Assembly (NCBI GenBank): GCA_900468805.1
Contig: UEIF01000009.1
Coordinates: 310,001-374,000 of the forward strand
Direction: 5' to 3'
Origin: Hyphomicrobiales bacterium
GTDB taxonomy: Bacteria > Pseudomonadota > Alphaproteobacteria > Rhizobiales > Rhizobiaceae
DNA length: 64,000 nt
Shown here: in pieces, positions 8,920-18,754 of the stretch
Layout of the letters: the number at the start of each line of letters is the position of its first letter
Numbering within the stretch: position 1 is the stretch's first letter
Notes under the pieces: model-generated
What the model was told of the DNA's origin: nothing
Seen by the model: the letters and a program-made list of their open reading frames with translations, nothing else
Database searches by the model: none
Program-made: the position numbers and the translations under genes

Positions 8920-10164
8920 ATGCTACATTTGAAAACCACGATTGCCGCTGTTGCGCTGCTGGCGAGCTCTTCTCTCGCCAGCGCCGAAGAAATCACGCTC
9001 TGGGTGCGGACATCATCGGGCGCGGTGCTTCAAGGCCTGGCCGAAAAGTATAATGCCGCGCATTCCGACAAGGTCAATGTCACCCAGATCACTGCTGAGC
9101 AAATGGTGCCGAAGCTTGGCGCCGCAATCGCTGGCGGCGCTGCACCTGATGGTGCGGTCCTCGACCTGATCTACCTGCCGACCTTTGCAGCCAATGACAG
9201 CCTTGAAGACATCAGCGATTTCGTCAAAAGCCTGCCTTACGCGGCTGCACTTAGCCCGTCGCACATCCGCCTCGCCACCTATGACGGCAAGGTCTACGGC
9301 GTGCCGGCGCTGCCTGACGCCTCCATCATCGCTTACAATACCGACCTCTTCAAGAAAGCTGGTCTTGACCCGGATAAGGCACCGGCCTCGCTCGAAGAGA
9401 TCGCTGCTGATGCCAAGAAGATCCATGCGCTCGACAAGGAAACCTACGGCTTCTACTTCGTCGCCAATTCAGGCAGTTGGCTGATCTACGACTTCCTGCC
9501 GCATCTGTGGGCCGCCAATGCCGACGTGCTGAGCGAAGATGGCCGCACTGCCACCGTCGATACGCCGGCGATGCGCGACACTATTGCCGCCTATCGCGAC
9601 ATGTGGAAGGAAGGCGCCATCCACCCGACCTCGCGTTCGGGCAATGGCAACAACGCAGTCGAAGCCTTCGCCTCCGGCAAGGTCGGCATCCTCATGACCG
9701 GCTCCTACATCGTCAACCTGCTGACCAGCAAATACCCCGACGTGAAGTTCGCGGTTGCCCCGATCCCGGGCCCGAAGGGCGGCGCATCGAGCTTTGCGGG
9801 CGGCGATACGGTAGCGCTCATCAAGGGCATCAGCGAAGAGAAGAAGAAGGTCGCTCTCGACTTCGTCAAGTTCTACATGGAGCCCGAGCAGCAGGTCTAC
9901 ATCACGCAGGAATCCGGCATGCCGTCGCGCACCGATCTTGCCAAGGAAGCCTATGCCAAGTTCGACCAGCGCAATCTCATTGCCTACGACATTCTGGCCA
10001 AGGCACGCACGCCCTACACCTTTTCCTCGGATGAGCTCTTCGTCAGCCGTACGGGCCCGTTCCTCAACCTGATCCAGGGCACGATCTTCGGCGACGATGT
10101 CGATGGTTCGATCAAGAAGGCGCAGGACGATTTCACCAAGATCCTCGACCGCACCAATCCGTAA
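8920..10164 (+). CDS. Extracellular sugar-binding protein (ABC family 1)
   Basis: This 414-residue solute-binding protein has a Sec signal peptide (MLHLKTTIAAVALLASSSLASA) and the domain structure of family 1 carbohydrate-binding proteins, with GVPALPDASIIAYNTDLFKKAGLDPDKAPASLEE as the characteristic hinge segment. It would capture the sugar in the periplasm for the two permeases downstream. I chose the ATG preceded by AGAAGGGG; an upstream ATG at 8827 would bury the signal peptide. A hairpin (CGAGGC/GCCTCG, 8881-8898) sits in the leader just before the ribosome site. Confidence 0.92.
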   Translation: MLHLKTTIAAVALLASSSLASAEEITLWVRTSSGAVLQGLAEKYNAAHSDKVNVTQITAEQMVPKLGAAIAGGAAPDGAVLDLIYLPTFAANDSLEDISDFVKSLPYAAALSPSHIRLATYDGKVYGVPALPDASIIAYNTDLFKKAGLDPDKAPASLEEIAADAKKIHALDKETYGFYFVANSGSWLIYDFLPHLWAANADVLSEDGRTATVDTPAMRDTIAAYRDMWKEGAIHPTSRSGNGNNAVEAFASGKVGILMTGSYIVNLLTSKYPDVKFAVAPIPGPKGGASSFAGGDTVALIKGISEEKKKVALDFVKFYMEPEQQVYITQESGMPSRTDLAKEAYAKFDQRNLIAYDILAKARTPYTFSSDELFVSRTGPFLNLIQGTIFGDDVDGSIKKAQDDFTKILDRTNP

Positions 10165-10175
10165 CTGCATCTGAA

Positions 10176-10197
10176 GCGGGGCGGTTTTCCGCCCCGC
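10176..10197 (+). other. Intercistronic hairpin after the binding-protein gene
   Basis: A perfect 9-bp GC stem (GCGGGGCGG/CCGCCCCGC) with a TTTT loop lies 11 bp beyond the binding-protein stop and about 50 bp before the first permease. Without a T-tract it is more likely an RNA-stabilising or partial-termination element, the usual way binding proteins are made in excess over permeases. Confidence 0.65.
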
Positions 10198-10245
10198 ACA
10201 TCCCGGATTGCCGACACGCGGTTTTGAAATCTTCGAGGAAAAATA

Positions 10246-11166
10246 GTGGTCGACACGCCGACAACTCATACCAAACAGCCGATCTCCGGGGAGCCGGAGC
10301 CGAAGGGCTGGCTGGGGCTGGCCTTCATCCTGCCCGGCTTCCTCTTCATCCTGGTGCTGTTTCTCATTCCGCTCGCCATGACCATATGGATGAGCTTCTA
10401 CAACTGGCCGCTGCTCGGCCGAAAAAAATTCATCGGCTTTGCCAATTACAGCGAACTCCTTGGCGACATGCAGCTCTGGCATTCGCTTGGCTTCACGATG
10501 CTTTACACCGTGCTGGTGACGACCGCGATTTTCGTGGTGGCCTTTCCACTGGCATTGCTCGTCGATCGCCCGCTGCGCTCGGCAGGATTTTTCCGCACGA
10601 TTTTCTTCATGCCTGTCGTGATCGGCTTCGGCGCGGCCTCCACACTCTGGATGTGGCTGCTCAATCCCGATAGCGGCGTCTTCGCGCAGGTACTGCGCGG
10701 AATCGGCCTGATCAGTTCGGCTCCGCGCCCGCTCGAAAGCTTCTGGCCGGCGATGGCCGTGATCATCCTCATGGTCGTCTGGAAGACCGCCGGCTTTACC
10801 ATGGTCATTCTCCTGACCGGCCTGCAGGGCATCTCCAACGATGTCATCGAGGCCGCCAAGATCGATGGCGCCAGCGTCTTCAGCCGCTTTCGCCGCATTA
10901 CCCTGCCGCTGATGCGCAATTCGCTGGTACTGGCGCTGGTGCTCAACGTCACCTCCTCCATGCTCGCCTTCGACCAGTTCTTCATCATCACCCAGGGCGG
11001 GCCGGAAAACAGCACGATCTCGGCGGTATTCTCGATCTACCTGGCGTCCTTCTCGTCCTATCGGCTTGGCTACGGCTCAGCGCTCTCCTTTGCGCTGCTG
11101 GTCGTGCTGGTCGCCATCAGCGCCATTCAATTCGTGCTGTTGCGCGAGCGCCCGGAGGAAGGCTAA
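10246..11166 (+). CDS. Sugar ABC transporter permease 1 (MalF/UgpA type)
   Basis: A 306-residue inner-membrane permease with about six helices and the EAA loop (VIEAAKIDGASVFSRFRRITLPLMRNSL) that docks the ATPase. The N-terminal helix pattern (GLAFILPGFLFILVLFLIPLAMTIWMSF) is typical of MalF-like permeases. The start is a GTG with a GAGGAA ribosome site. The stop codon overlaps the next ATG, showing coupling to permease 2. It forms the channel of the importer whose binding protein, second permease and ATPase are in the same operon. Confidence 0.9.
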   Translation: MVDTPTTHTKQPISGEPEPKGWLGLAFILPGFLFILVLFLIPLAMTIWMSFYNWPLLGRKKFIGFANYSELLGDMQLWHSLGFTMLYTVLVTTAIFVVAFPLALLVDRPLRSAGFFRTIFFMPVVIGFGAASTLWMWLLNPDSGVFAQVLRGIGLISSAPRPLESFWPAMAVIILMVVWKTAGFTMVILLTGLQGISNDVIEAAKIDGASVFSRFRRITLPLMRNSLVLALVLNVTSSMLAFDQFFIITQGGPENSTISAVFSIYLASFSSYRLGYGSALSFALLVVLVAISAIQFVLLRERPEEG

Positions 11167-12035
11167 TGACCTCGACGCAATCCAGTACAAACAGCAATCC
11201 GCGCGGTGGCCAGACGGGCTATCTGCTCTTCCTGCTCGCATCGATCCTGCTTGCTATCTTCTTCATCATGCCAATCGTCTGGTCGCTCGCCAATTCCTTC
11301 AAGCCGGCGGCCGAAGCACTTGCCAACCCGGCCGCACTGTTTTCCAAGACCTTCTCGCTGGAGAACTACCGGCGGCTCGAAAATGTGGGCGCCGGCTGGT
11401 ATGTCTATGCTGCAAATTCGGTGATGATCGCGATCGGCACTGTCCTGCTGACCATTATCGTCTCCGTGCCTGCCGGCTACGGCTTCTCCAAGTTCAGGTT
11501 TCCGGGCCAGTCGATCCTCTTCGTGCTGATCATGGCGACGATGATGATCCCGTTCCAGTCGATCCTGACGCCGCTGTTCCTGATCCTGAAACTGCTCGGG
11601 CTGCAGAACAACCTGTTCGGCCTGGTGCTGATTTACGTCACCTTCCAGCTGCCGTTCTCCGTCTTCATGATGCGCAATGCCTTTGACGCCGTGCCGAAGG
11701 CGCTGATCGAGGCTGCGCGCATCGACGGCGCATCGCAGGCGACGATCCTGCGCCGCATCATGCTGCCGATTGCGCTGCCCGGCGTGGCGACGGTGGCGAT
11801 GTTTGCCTTCCTCAATTCGTGGAACGAGTTCCTGGCCGCGCTCATCTTCCTGTCGGACCAGAACAAGTTCACATTGCCGATCATGCTGGTGAACGTGTCC
11901 TCCGGCCTCTACGGCATCATCGACTGGGGCGCGCTGCAGGCCGGCATCGTGGTTACCATGATCCCCTGCATCATCCTCTTTCTTCTTCTTCAACGCTATT
12001 ATGTGCGCGGCCTGACGGCCGGCGCCGTGAAATGA
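11166..12035 (+). CDS. Sugar ABC transporter permease 2 (MalG/UgpE type)
   Basis: This 289-residue permease has about six transmembrane helices and an EAA loop (LIEAARIDGASQATILRRIMLPIALPG) in the MalG-like position. It begins in an overlap with permease 1 and is followed 29 bp later by the GH127 gene. It pairs with the first permease to form the membrane core. Its first helix (GYLLFLLASILLAIFFIMPIVWSLANSFKP) is standard for the family. Confidence 0.9.
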   Translation: MTSTQSSTNSNPRGGQTGYLLFLLASILLAIFFIMPIVWSLANSFKPAAEALANPAALFSKTFSLENYRRLENVGAGWYVYAANSVMIAIGTVLLTIIVSVPAGYGFSKFRFPGQSILFVLIMATMMIPFQSILTPLFLILKLLGLQNNLFGLVLIYVTFQLPFSVFMMRNAFDAVPKALIEAARIDGASQATILRRIMLPIALPGVATVAMFAFLNSWNEFLAALIFLSDQNKFTLPIMLVNVSSGLYGIIDWGALQAGIVVTMIPCIILFLLLQRYYVRGLTAGAVK

Positions 12036-12064
12036 GACGCGGCCCGCCCGCTCAAGGAGTTCCC

Positions 12065-13999
12065 ATGCCCATCGCCCAGAAATCCCAATCACGATCCCCG
12101 ATCGACCGTTACGTGCCGGCCGACCATACACGCGTCATCTTCAACGGCGGCTTCTGGAGGAGCTGGACTGAGACCGTCCGCAACGTGACCATCCCGACGC
12201 AGCACATGCGGCTCGACGAGGAAGGCTTTCTCGAAGTGCTTGATTTCGACAAGCCGGCCGGTCCGCTGGCGCGGCCAATTCAGCCGAGCGGCCTGTCGAT
12301 GCAGCATTTCTTCGATTCCGATTTCGGCAAATGGATCGAGGCAGCAAGCTATACGCTGAAGAATAATCCGAACCCTGACATCGAGGCAAAGATCGACGCG
12401 ATCGTCGAGAAACTCGAACATGGCCAGATGGCCGACGGCTATCTCAACAGCTGGTTCATCCGCCGCGAACCGGAAAAGCGCTGGACCAATCTGCGCGACC
12501 TGCACGAAATGTACTCGATGGGCCATCTTCTGGAAGGCGCCGTCGCCTATTTCGAAGCGACGGGCAAGCGCCGCTTCCTCGACGTGATGATCCGCGCTGT
12601 CGATCATATCATCGACACCTTCGGCAGCGAGCCGGGCAAGTTGCGTGGCTACGACGCGCATGAGGAAATCGAACTGGCGCTCGTCAAGCTCTACCGGGTA
12701 ACGAGGGATCCCCGCCACCTCAAGCTTGCTACCTATTTCGTCGACGAGCGCGGCCAGATGCCCTCCTATTATGACGAAGAGGCGCGCAAGCGCGGCGAAG
12801 ATCCGGCCAGCTACGTCTTCCAGACCTATGCCTACAGCCAGGCACACATGCCGATTCGTGAACAAACGCAGGTCGTAGGTCATGCCGTGCGCGCCATGTA
12901 TCTGTTCTCGGCGATGGCCGATCTGGCCTTCGAGAATGACGACGAGAGCCTGAAGAGCGCCTGCGACCGGCTGTTCGACAATCTGGTGGGACGCCAGCTC
13001 TATGTCACCGGCGGCCTCGGTCCCTCGGCCTCCAACGAAGGCTTCACCCGCGAATACGACCTGCCGAACGAGACTGCCTATGCCGAGACCTGTGCTGCGG
13101 TAGCCCTCGGTTTCTTCAGCCATCGCATGGCTCAGATCGAACTCGACAGCAAGTTCACCGACAGGCTCGAAACCGTGCTCTACAACGGCGCGCTGTCCGG
13201 CATCTCGCGCGACGGCGAACATTATTTCTATGAGAATGTGCTCGAAAGCCACGGCCAGAACCGTCGCTGGAAATGGCATTACTGCCCCTGCTGCCCGACG
13301 AATATCGCCCGCTTCATCACTTCGCTCGGCCAGTATTTCTACTCGACCAAGGCTGATGATGAAGTGGCGATCCATCTCTACGGCGAAAATGCCGCGGAGC
13401 TCTCGGTCGGCAACGCATTCCTGCGCCTGAAGCAGAACACCGAATATCCGTGGAATGGCGATGTCAGGATTTCGCTCGGCCTTGACCAGCCGAAGCGTTT
13501 CACGCTGCGCCTGCGCATTCCCGGCTGGTGCCGCCATGCCGAGGCTTTCATCAATGGCGAGGCCATCAAGCCCGATGTCAGCAAGGGCTATGCCGCCATC
13601 GCACGTGAATGGAAGGATGGCGACGAGGTTCGGTTGGCCTTCGACATGCCCATCGATCGCCTTTATGCCCATCCTGCCGCGACCGAAGATAATGGCCGCT
13701 TTGCGCTGCGGCGCGGGCCGGTGATCTTCTGCGTCGAGGAAGCCGATCTCGGCACCGAGCCGCAGCGCCTGAGGCTGCCCTCACAGGGCGAGATTGCCGC
13801 AAGCTTCGACGCAACGCTTCTCGGCGGCGCCACGGTTCTCGAAGGCGATGCGCTCGAAGCTGATGCTTCGGACTGGCGGGACACGCTCTATCGCACTCAG
13901 CCACCGGCGCTGAAGACGACGCGGTTCAGGGCGATCCCCTACCATCTCTGGGCAAACCGAGAGCCGGGCGCGATGGCTGTCTGGCTGCACGAAAAGTAG
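12065..13999 (+). CDS. GH127-family beta-L-arabinofuranosidase
   Basis: This 644-residue protein belongs to glycoside hydrolase family 127 (formerly DUF1680), typified by Bifidobacterium HypBA1, which releases beta-L-arabinofuranose from hydroxyproline-linked arabino-oligosaccharides. The catalytic set is recognisable. E341 and C343 ([10 protein letters not shown]) with C409/C410 (HYCPCCPTN) correspond to the zinc-cysteine site whose cysteine is the nucleophile. E325 (NEGFT) fits the acid/base. There is no signal peptide, so it should act in the cytosol on imported oligosaccharides. The ATG follows an AAGGAG site and lies inside the ABC operon, between permease 2 and the ATPase. Substrate preference is inferred from the family. 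Confidence 0.88.
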   Translation: MPIAQKSQSRSPIDRYVPADHTRVIFNGGFWRSWTETVRNVTIPTQHMRLDEEGFLEVLDFDKPAGPLARPIQPSGLSMQHFFDSDFGKWIEAASYTLKNNPNPDIEAKIDAIVEKLEHGQMADGYLNSWFIRREPEKRWTNLRDLHEMYSMGHLLEGAVAYFEATGKRRFLDVMIRAVDHIIDTFGSEPGKLRGYDAHEEIELALVKLYRVTRDPRHLKLATYFVDERGQMPSYYDEEARKRGEDPASYVFQTYAYSQAHMPIREQTQVVGHAVRAMYLFSAMADLAFENDDESLKSACDRLFDNLVGRQLYVTGGLGPSASNEGFTREYDLPNETAYAETCAAVALGFFSHRMAQIELDSKFTDRLETVLYNGALSGISRDGEHYFYENVLESHGQNRRWKWHYCPCCPTNIARFITSLGQYFYSTKADDEVAIHLYGENAAELSVGNAFLRLKQNTEYPWNGDVRISLGLDQPKRFTLRLRIPGWCRHAEAFINGEAIKPDVSKGYAAIAREWKDGDEVRLAFDMPIDRLYAHPAATEDNGRFALRRGPVIFCVEEADLGTEPQRLRLPSQGEIAASFDATLLGGATVLEGDALEADASDWRDTLYRTQPPALKTTRFRAIPYHLWANREPGAMAVWLHEK

Positions 14000-14009
14000 G
14001 GAGATCACA

Positions 14010-15107
14010 ATGGCACGCCTTGAACTGCGCAACGTGGTGAAATCCTACGGCATCTACGAAGCCGTGCGCGGCATCAACCTCAATATCGAAGACAATGAAT
14101 TCGTTGTCTTCGTCGGCCCATCCGGCTGCGGCAAATCGACGACGCTGCGCATGATTGCCGGACTGGAGCACATCACCGGCGGCGACATCGTCATCGGCGA
14201 TCAGGTCGTCAACCGGCTTGGGCCCGGCAAGCGCGACATTGCCATGGTATTCCAGAACTACGCGCTCTATCCGCACATGAGCGTGCGCGAAAACATCTCC
14301 TTCTGCCTTGAGCAGCAAAAACTGCCGAAGGCGGAGATCGACGAGCGCATCAGCCGCGCGGCCGAGACCCTGCATATTACCGAGCTTCTGTCGCGGCGCC
14401 CCGGCCAGCTTTCGGGTGGGCAGCGCCAGCGTGTGGCCATGGGGCGCGCCATCGTGCGCAATCCCAAGGTCTTCCTGTTCGACGAGCCACTGTCCAACCT
14501 CGATGCCAAGCTGCGCGTGCAGATGCGCACCGAGATCAAGCGCCTGCATCAATTGCTGCCGACCACGACTGTCTATGTCACCCACGACCAGGTTGAGGCC
14601 ATGACCATGGCCGATCGCGTCGTCGTCATGAATGGCGGCATTATCGAACAGGCCGGACCACCGCAGGAACTTTACCATCATCCTGTCAGCCAGTTCGTGG
14701 CCGGCTTCATCGGCTCGCCGTCCATGAATTTTCTCAACGCAACGCTTGAGGCTGAGGGCGACGGGCTGGCTGTCGTACTGGAAGACGGTAGCCGGCTTGC
14801 GGTCCCTGCCACGCGCGCCCAGGAATACCGGGCGCATGCCGGCGAGGCGGTCATCTTCGGAATCCGCCCGGAATCGATATCGAGCCTGACGCCGAAACCC
14901 GGCTTTGAAACCATCGAGGCGAATGTTGATCTCGTCGAGCCGCTGGGTCCGGAAACGATGATCTACTTCGACATCGGCTCAGTCATCATGTGCGCCAACG
15001 TCGATCCGGAGAGCGATCCGCGCCCACGCACGAAAATGCCGCTCTCCTTCAACATGAACCGCATGCATCTCTTCGATCCCGTCGGCGGCAGGTCTCTTTC
15101 GACCTGA
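14010..15107 (+). CDS. Sugar ABC transporter ATP-binding protein (MalK/UgpC family) of the arabinoside operon
   Basis: A 365-residue ATPase with Walker [10 protein letters not shown], signature LSGGQRQRV, Walker B VFLFDEP, H-loop THD, and a C-terminal regulatory domain containing IFGIRPES. It starts 10 bp after the GH127 stop with a GGGAG ribosome site and closes the operon. It energises the importer formed by the two upstream permeases. The sequence resembles the ATPase at 1.6 kb, so the two could in principle be exchangeable, but synteny assigns this one here. Confidence 0.92.
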   Translation: MARLELRNVVKSYGIYEAVRGINLNIEDNEFVVFVGPSGCGKSTTLRMIAGLEHITGGDIVIGDQVVNRLGPGKRDIAMVFQNYALYPHMSVRENISFCLEQQKLPKAEIDERISRAAETLHITELLSRRPGQLSGGQRQRVAMGRAIVRNPKVFLFDEPLSNLDAKLRVQMRTEIKRLHQLLPTTTVYVTHDQVEAMTMADRVVVMNGGIIEQAGPPQELYHHPVSQFVAGFIGSPSMNFLNATLEAEGDGLAVVLEDGSRLAVPATRAQEYRAHAGEAVIFGIRPESISSLTPKPGFETIEANVDLVEPLGPETMIYFDIGSVIMCANVDPESDPRPRTKMPLSFNMNRMHLFDPVGGRSLST

Positions 15108-15139
15108 TCTCCGGTGGGTGTAGCACGAACGCCCTCGGC

Positions 15140-16438
15140 TTAGCCGAGGGGACCGCCGCGATCGCGTACCATCTGCCTCAGACGGGTGAAGACCGCAGGC
15201 GATTGGCGCACGCCGTCATGCTCGAATTCGTTGGTCACCCAGGTCTGCACGTTGCCGACATCACGCGCGGTCGCAAGCGATAGCTCCGCGTCGACATACA
15301 TGTCGTCAAAATAGACCGCGGCGGCCACGGGGATCTCGTTCGATATCAACAGGGCTGGATCATAGAGCGGCTCGAATCCATCGTAGCGCGCCAGCGCTTC
15401 CACCGCATCGCGGAATGGCCGCAGCGAGCGGATTTCCTCGAACATCCACGGATACATCATCTCGCCGGTCAGATAGAGCGGCCGGCTCCCCTCACCGAAT
15501 TCAGCAAACTCCGACCGGATGCGCTCCGCCGCCCAGCCGGTCGCGCCCCTGCCCTGTCCGTAGATGCTCTCCTGCAGCACCACGAACATCGGGTTGCCGT
15601 CGTAGGAGGTCAGCGACAAGGCCGAGGCGAGGAAGGCATCGGAGAACCGCGTTTCCTCCGGATCGGAGAAGGCTTCGTCCACCAGCCAATGCACATTTTC
15701 GTAACCCGGCGCCATGCCGAAATCGATGCCGATGGTCTGCAGCCTGCGCACAGTCAGGCGGTCCCCGTCAGGCAGCCGAACATCTTCGGCGTCGATGCGC
15801 TCGGCGATCCGGGCAATGCGATCGCGATCGGCGGGATAACGCTTGTAGTACTCCCGGTTCTTGGCGGCGACGCGCGGATAGGTGCGGCGATAGACGTCAT
15901 CCGCGGTGGCTGAGAGCCCTGCAAGACCGCCCGTGACATAACAAGCAGCCAGCCCTTCGGGTGCATGCGACAGATAGGTGAGCGTCAGGAATCCGCCATA
16001 GCTCTGGCCGAGCGTCTCCCATCGCGTGCCGCCGAACACGCTCTTCCTGAAATACTCGCAATCGGCAACGATGCTGTCGGCGCGGAAATGACTGAGATAA
16101 TCTGCTCCTGCCTTTCCATCCGCAAACGCTGCCATGGTAGCGCTCTCTATGCGCGTGCTTCTGCCCGTGCCACGCTGATCCAGCAGCACGACACGATAGG
16201 TCTTGAGCGCCTCGCCAAGCCAAGATGGACCGCCGCCGATCGGCCGTGGCGACTTGCCGCCTGGGCCGCCTTGCAGGAAGAGCAGGATAGGCAATTTTTC
16301 CTGCTTGCGCGCGGGATCGCAGGCCTCGCGCGCGAAGACCTTGATAGACGCGCCATCGGGCCTTTTCCAGTCGAGCGGTACGTCGACGAGATGGTCGCGG
16401 ACATGGACGCCGGGTATCGTGTATTCGCTGACGAGCAT
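15140..16438 (-). CDS. Prolyl aminopeptidase-type alpha/beta hydrolase (peptidase family S33)
   Basis: A 432-residue alpha/beta hydrolase of the larger proline iminopeptidase type. It shows the oxyanion motif FLQGGPGG, DQRGTGRS, the nucleophile elbow GQSYGG, an acidic residue in the FDDMYVD stretch and the catalytic histidine in NEFEHDG, in the order expected for S33. It would cut N-terminal proline from small peptides in the cytosol; no signal peptide is seen. The ATG at 16438 is preferred over 16468 because the divergent peptidase gene needs promoter space. A small hairpin (15132-15150) spans its stop codon. Confidence 0.82.
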   Translation of the reverse strand: MLVSEYTIPGVHVRDHLVDVPLDWKRPDGASIKVFAREACDPARKQEKLPILLFLQGGPGGKSPRPIGGGPSWLGEALKTYRVVLLDQRGTGRSTRIESATMAAFADGKAGADYLSHFRADSIVADCEYFRKSVFGGTRWETLGQSYGGFLTLTYLSHAPEGLAACYVTGGLAGLSATADDVYRRTYPRVAAKNREYYKRYPADRDRIARIAERIDAEDVRLPDGDRLTVRRLQTIGIDFGMAPGYENVHWLVDEAFSDPEETRFSDAFLASALSLTSYDGNPMFVVLQESIYGQGRGATGWAAERIRSEFAEFGEGSRPLYLTGEMMYPWMFEEIRSLRPFRDAVEALARYDGFEPLYDPALLISNEIPVAAAVYFDDMYVDAELSLATARDVGNVQTWVTNEFEHDGVRQSPAVFTRLRQMVRDRGGPLG

Positions 16439-16534
16439 GGTGAAATCCTGTGGAATGTTTGTCGACACAGTGCCTACAATTGCCCTATGCTGGAATCAAG
16501 CACTCAATTTCGGCAAAAATTACGGATATATAGC

Positions 16535-17680
16535 GTGTCTCTTCCGATCTGGTCCCATCCTGTCGCCGCTATCACAGACGAAGAAAGAAGCGGCCGCCTG
16601 TCGAGCCTGCGCGAACGTATGCAGGCCGACGGCATTGCCGCCACCCTGCTCGGCCCGACCGAAAGTCTACGCTATTTCACCGGCCTCGTCTGGCACCTGA
16701 GCGAGCGGCTGCTCGGCGCGGTCGTGACCGACGACAAGCTCACCTACATCGTACCCGGCTTCGAGTGTAGCCGCGTCGAAACCCTGCCGCATCTGCCGGG
16801 CGACATTGCCGTTTGGGAAGAAGAGGAAAGCCCTGCCGCATTGGTCTCGCGGCTGGTCGGCCCGTCCGGCAAGCTCGCGCTTGACGATGCGCTGCCGCTT
16901 GCCTTCTATCACGCTTTTACCGGCGTGATGGGCGCTGCGCGTCTTGTTGACGGCGGTCCAATGATCCGCGCGCTGCGGGCCATCAAATCGCCGGCGGAGA
17001 TCGCGATCATCCGCTACGCGATGGGCATCACGCTGGATGTTCATCGCAAGGTCCACGATATGATCACGCCTGGTGTGGCCGCCTCGGATGTGGTGCGCTT
17101 CATCGACCAGCAGCATCGGGCCGCAAGTGCGGAGGGTGGCTCAAGCTTCTGCATCGTCTCGTTCGGCGAAGCCACCTCGCTGCCGCACGGGGCGGATGGC
17201 GAACAGATCCTGCAGGCTGGTGACGTCATTCTCGTCGATACTGGCTGCCGCATCGATGGATATCACTCCGATCTGACGCGGACCTATATGCTCGACAGCG
17301 GCTATGGCGCATTCGAACGTGCATGGGCAATCGAGCGCGAGGGACAGCAGGCCGTTTTCGATGCAGCAAAACTTGGTGCGCCCTGTGAAAGCCTCGATGC
17401 TGCAGCCCGCCACGTGTTGGCACGGCATGGCCTCGGCCCGGACTACAGCCTGCCCGGCCTGCCGCATCGCGCTGGCCATGGCCTCGGCCTCGAAATCCAC
17501 GAGGCGCCTTATATCGTCCGGGGCAATAAGACCCCACTGGCACCTGGCATGTGCTTCTCGAACGAGCCGATGGTCGTCTTCCCCGGCGCATTCGGTGTTC
17601 GCCTCGAAGATCACATTTACATGGCCGAAGACGGCCCGCACTGGTTCACAGTGCCGGCAGAAAATCCCTGCGCGGTTTAA
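16535..17680 (+). CDS. M24-family metallopeptidase (Xaa-Pro dipeptidase/aminopeptidase type)
   Basis: A 381-residue pita-bread-fold peptidase with a creatinase-like N-terminal domain. The C-terminal metal site holds the aspartates in VDTGCRIDGYHSDLTRTY, the histidine in HRAGHGLGLEIHEAPY, and the glutamates in SNEPMVVF and VRLEDHI. These enzymes cleave peptide bonds next to proline using two divalent metals. It is divergent from the prolyl aminopeptidase gene, which suggests shared regulation and a joint role in proline-peptide turnover. I chose the GTG giving VSLPIWSHPV; an ATG at 16487 would add 16 residues. Neither start has an obvious ribosome site. Confidence 0.85.
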   Translation: MSLPIWSHPVAAITDEERSGRLSSLRERMQADGIAATLLGPTESLRYFTGLVWHLSERLLGAVVTDDKLTYIVPGFECSRVETLPHLPGDIAVWEEEESPAALVSRLVGPSGKLALDDALPLAFYHAFTGVMGAARLVDGGPMIRALRAIKSPAEIAIIRYAMGITLDVHRKVHDMITPGVAASDVVRFIDQQHRAASAEGGSSFCIVSFGEATSLPHGADGEQILQAGDVILVDTGCRIDGYHSDLTRTYMLDSGYGAFERAWAIEREGQQAVFDAAKLGAPCESLDAAARHVLARHGLGPDYSLPGLPHRAGHGLGLEIHEAPYIVRGNKTPLAPGMCFSNEPMVVFPGAFGVRLEDHIYMAEDGPHWFTVPAENPCAV

Positions 17681-17936
17681 GTCTCGTTTCGCAAGCGTGC
17701 CCGAACAAGGCCACCTGACGCGACCGGTCCGTCGTAACGGGGTTGCGCGTCGGGCATTGGCGTGAGCCGATGACGCCTATCGGTCGATGTCGCTGCGTAG
17801 CGGCTGATGATCTGATCCGTCAGCCCAGGCCTTGCGGATCGGCTCGCCCCGCCTTGTCACGACGGCTAGGTTAGTTAGTGACACTACGCATCTCCGCCAC
17901 TTACACAAAAGCGTCACCGATCGCCGTTATGTTAAG

Positions 17937-17969
17937 TCATCCGAATGAATTTAGGATTCATCCGAATGA
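17937..17969. repeat. Direct repeat (two 12-mers) at the phnF start
   Basis: The 12-mer TCATCCGAATGA occurs at 17937-17948 and again at 17958-17969, exactly 21 bp apart (two helical turns). Each copy has inverted ends (TCAT/ATGA), so each looks like one small operator. Both candidate start codons of phnF (17945, 17966) lie inside the copies. A bound GntR-type regulator would cover the translation start region and its own promoter. Confidence 0.6.
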
Positions 17970-18754
17970 TTGGAGAACAACATTCGATCGACGCGAGATC
18001 ACGGTCTGGCCAGTGGCAGATCGTCGAGAAACAGATCAACAGGGATATTGCTTCGGGAGCGCTCCAACCGGGAAGCCGGTTGCCGACGGAAACCGAGATC
18101 ATGGAGCAGTTCGGCGTCGGCCGCCACACCGTGCGGCGGGCGATTGCAGAGCTTGCCTCGGCCGGCAAGGTGCGGGTCGAACAGGGACGCGGCACTTTTG
18201 TGGAAGAGCACTCGGTCCTCACCTACAATATCGCCCGGCGAACACGCTTCCGCAAAAACCTGCTCGAACAGGGACGCGTCCCCTCCGGCCAACCGGTCTC
18301 GGAGTCCGAGATCGTGGCGCCGCCCGGCGTCGCTGCGGCGCTGAAGCTTCCCGAAGGCGCAAAGGTCTACATGATCGCCCGACGCGGCTTTGCCGACGAC
18401 GTGCCGATCAGCCTCAGTCACTCATACCATCCGGTGGAACGTTTCCCGAACATGCATCTGCGGCGCCGCGCAGGTGAATCTGTCACCAGCATCTACGCTG
18501 CCTTCGGTATTCCTGACTATATCAGGCAGAGCACGATGATCCTCACTCGTCGCGCGATTGGCGATGAGGCTCAGCTTCTCGCACAGTCGCAGCAGCAGCC
18601 GGTGCTCGTCGTCCAGAAGACCGACGTCGACATGGAAGCCCGGCCGATCGCTTATTCCGAGACGATCTGGGCCGGCGAACGCGTGCAATTCAGCATTGAC
18701 AACGAGCCGGAGGATCGCGTTGCGACCCCGGCGAAAGGACAGGACGATGAATGA
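17966..18754 (+). CDS. phnF: PhnF-type GntR/UTRA transcriptional regulator of the phn locus
   Basis: A 262-residue GntR-family regulator of the HutC/UTRA type. The winged helix lies at about residues 15-80 (IVEKQINRDIASGALQPGSRLPTETEIMEQFGVGRHTVRRAIAELASAGKVRVEQGRGTFV) and is followed by a UTRA ligand-binding domain. It heads the phnGHIJKLM genes and overlaps phnG by eight bases, which supports the PhnF name. I prefer the ATG at 17966, nine bases after AGGA; the ATG at 17945 would add seven residues. It probably senses a phosphonate-related metabolite and binds the direct repeat at its own start. Confidence 0.82.
   Translation: MIGEQHSIDARSRSGQWQIVEKQINRDIASGALQPGSRLPTETEIMEQFGVGRHTVRRAIAELASAGKVRVEQGRGTFVEEHSVLTYNIARRTRFRKNLLEQGRVPSGQPVSESEIVAPPGVAAALKLPEGAKVYMIARRGFADDVPISLSHSYHPVERFPNMHLRRRAGESVTSIYAAFGIPDYIRQSTMILTRRAIGDEAQLLAQSQQQPVLVVQKTDVDMEARPIAYSETIWAGERVQFSIDNEPEDRVATPAKGQDDE

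Noticed and set aside
12089..13672. A 527-codon open frame antisense to the GH127 gene
   Set aside because: The GH127 protein carries all family motifs; the antisense frame has no homology pattern and no ribosome site at its start.
15132..15150. Short hairpin (CCCTCGGC/GCCGAGGG) as a terminator between convergent genes
   Set aside because: The stem is only eight bases, spans a stop codon, and has no T-tract on either strand, so it is not listed as a terminator.
17681..17936. Possible small gene between the M24 peptidase and phnF genes
   Set aside because: No frame has a start with a ribosome site or a recognisable protein pattern, so I see only spacer and promoter DNA here.
17850..17940. 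A Pho box upstream of phnF
   Set aside because: TGTCAC-like words occur, but not as the 11-bp-spaced direct repeats expected for a PhoB site.
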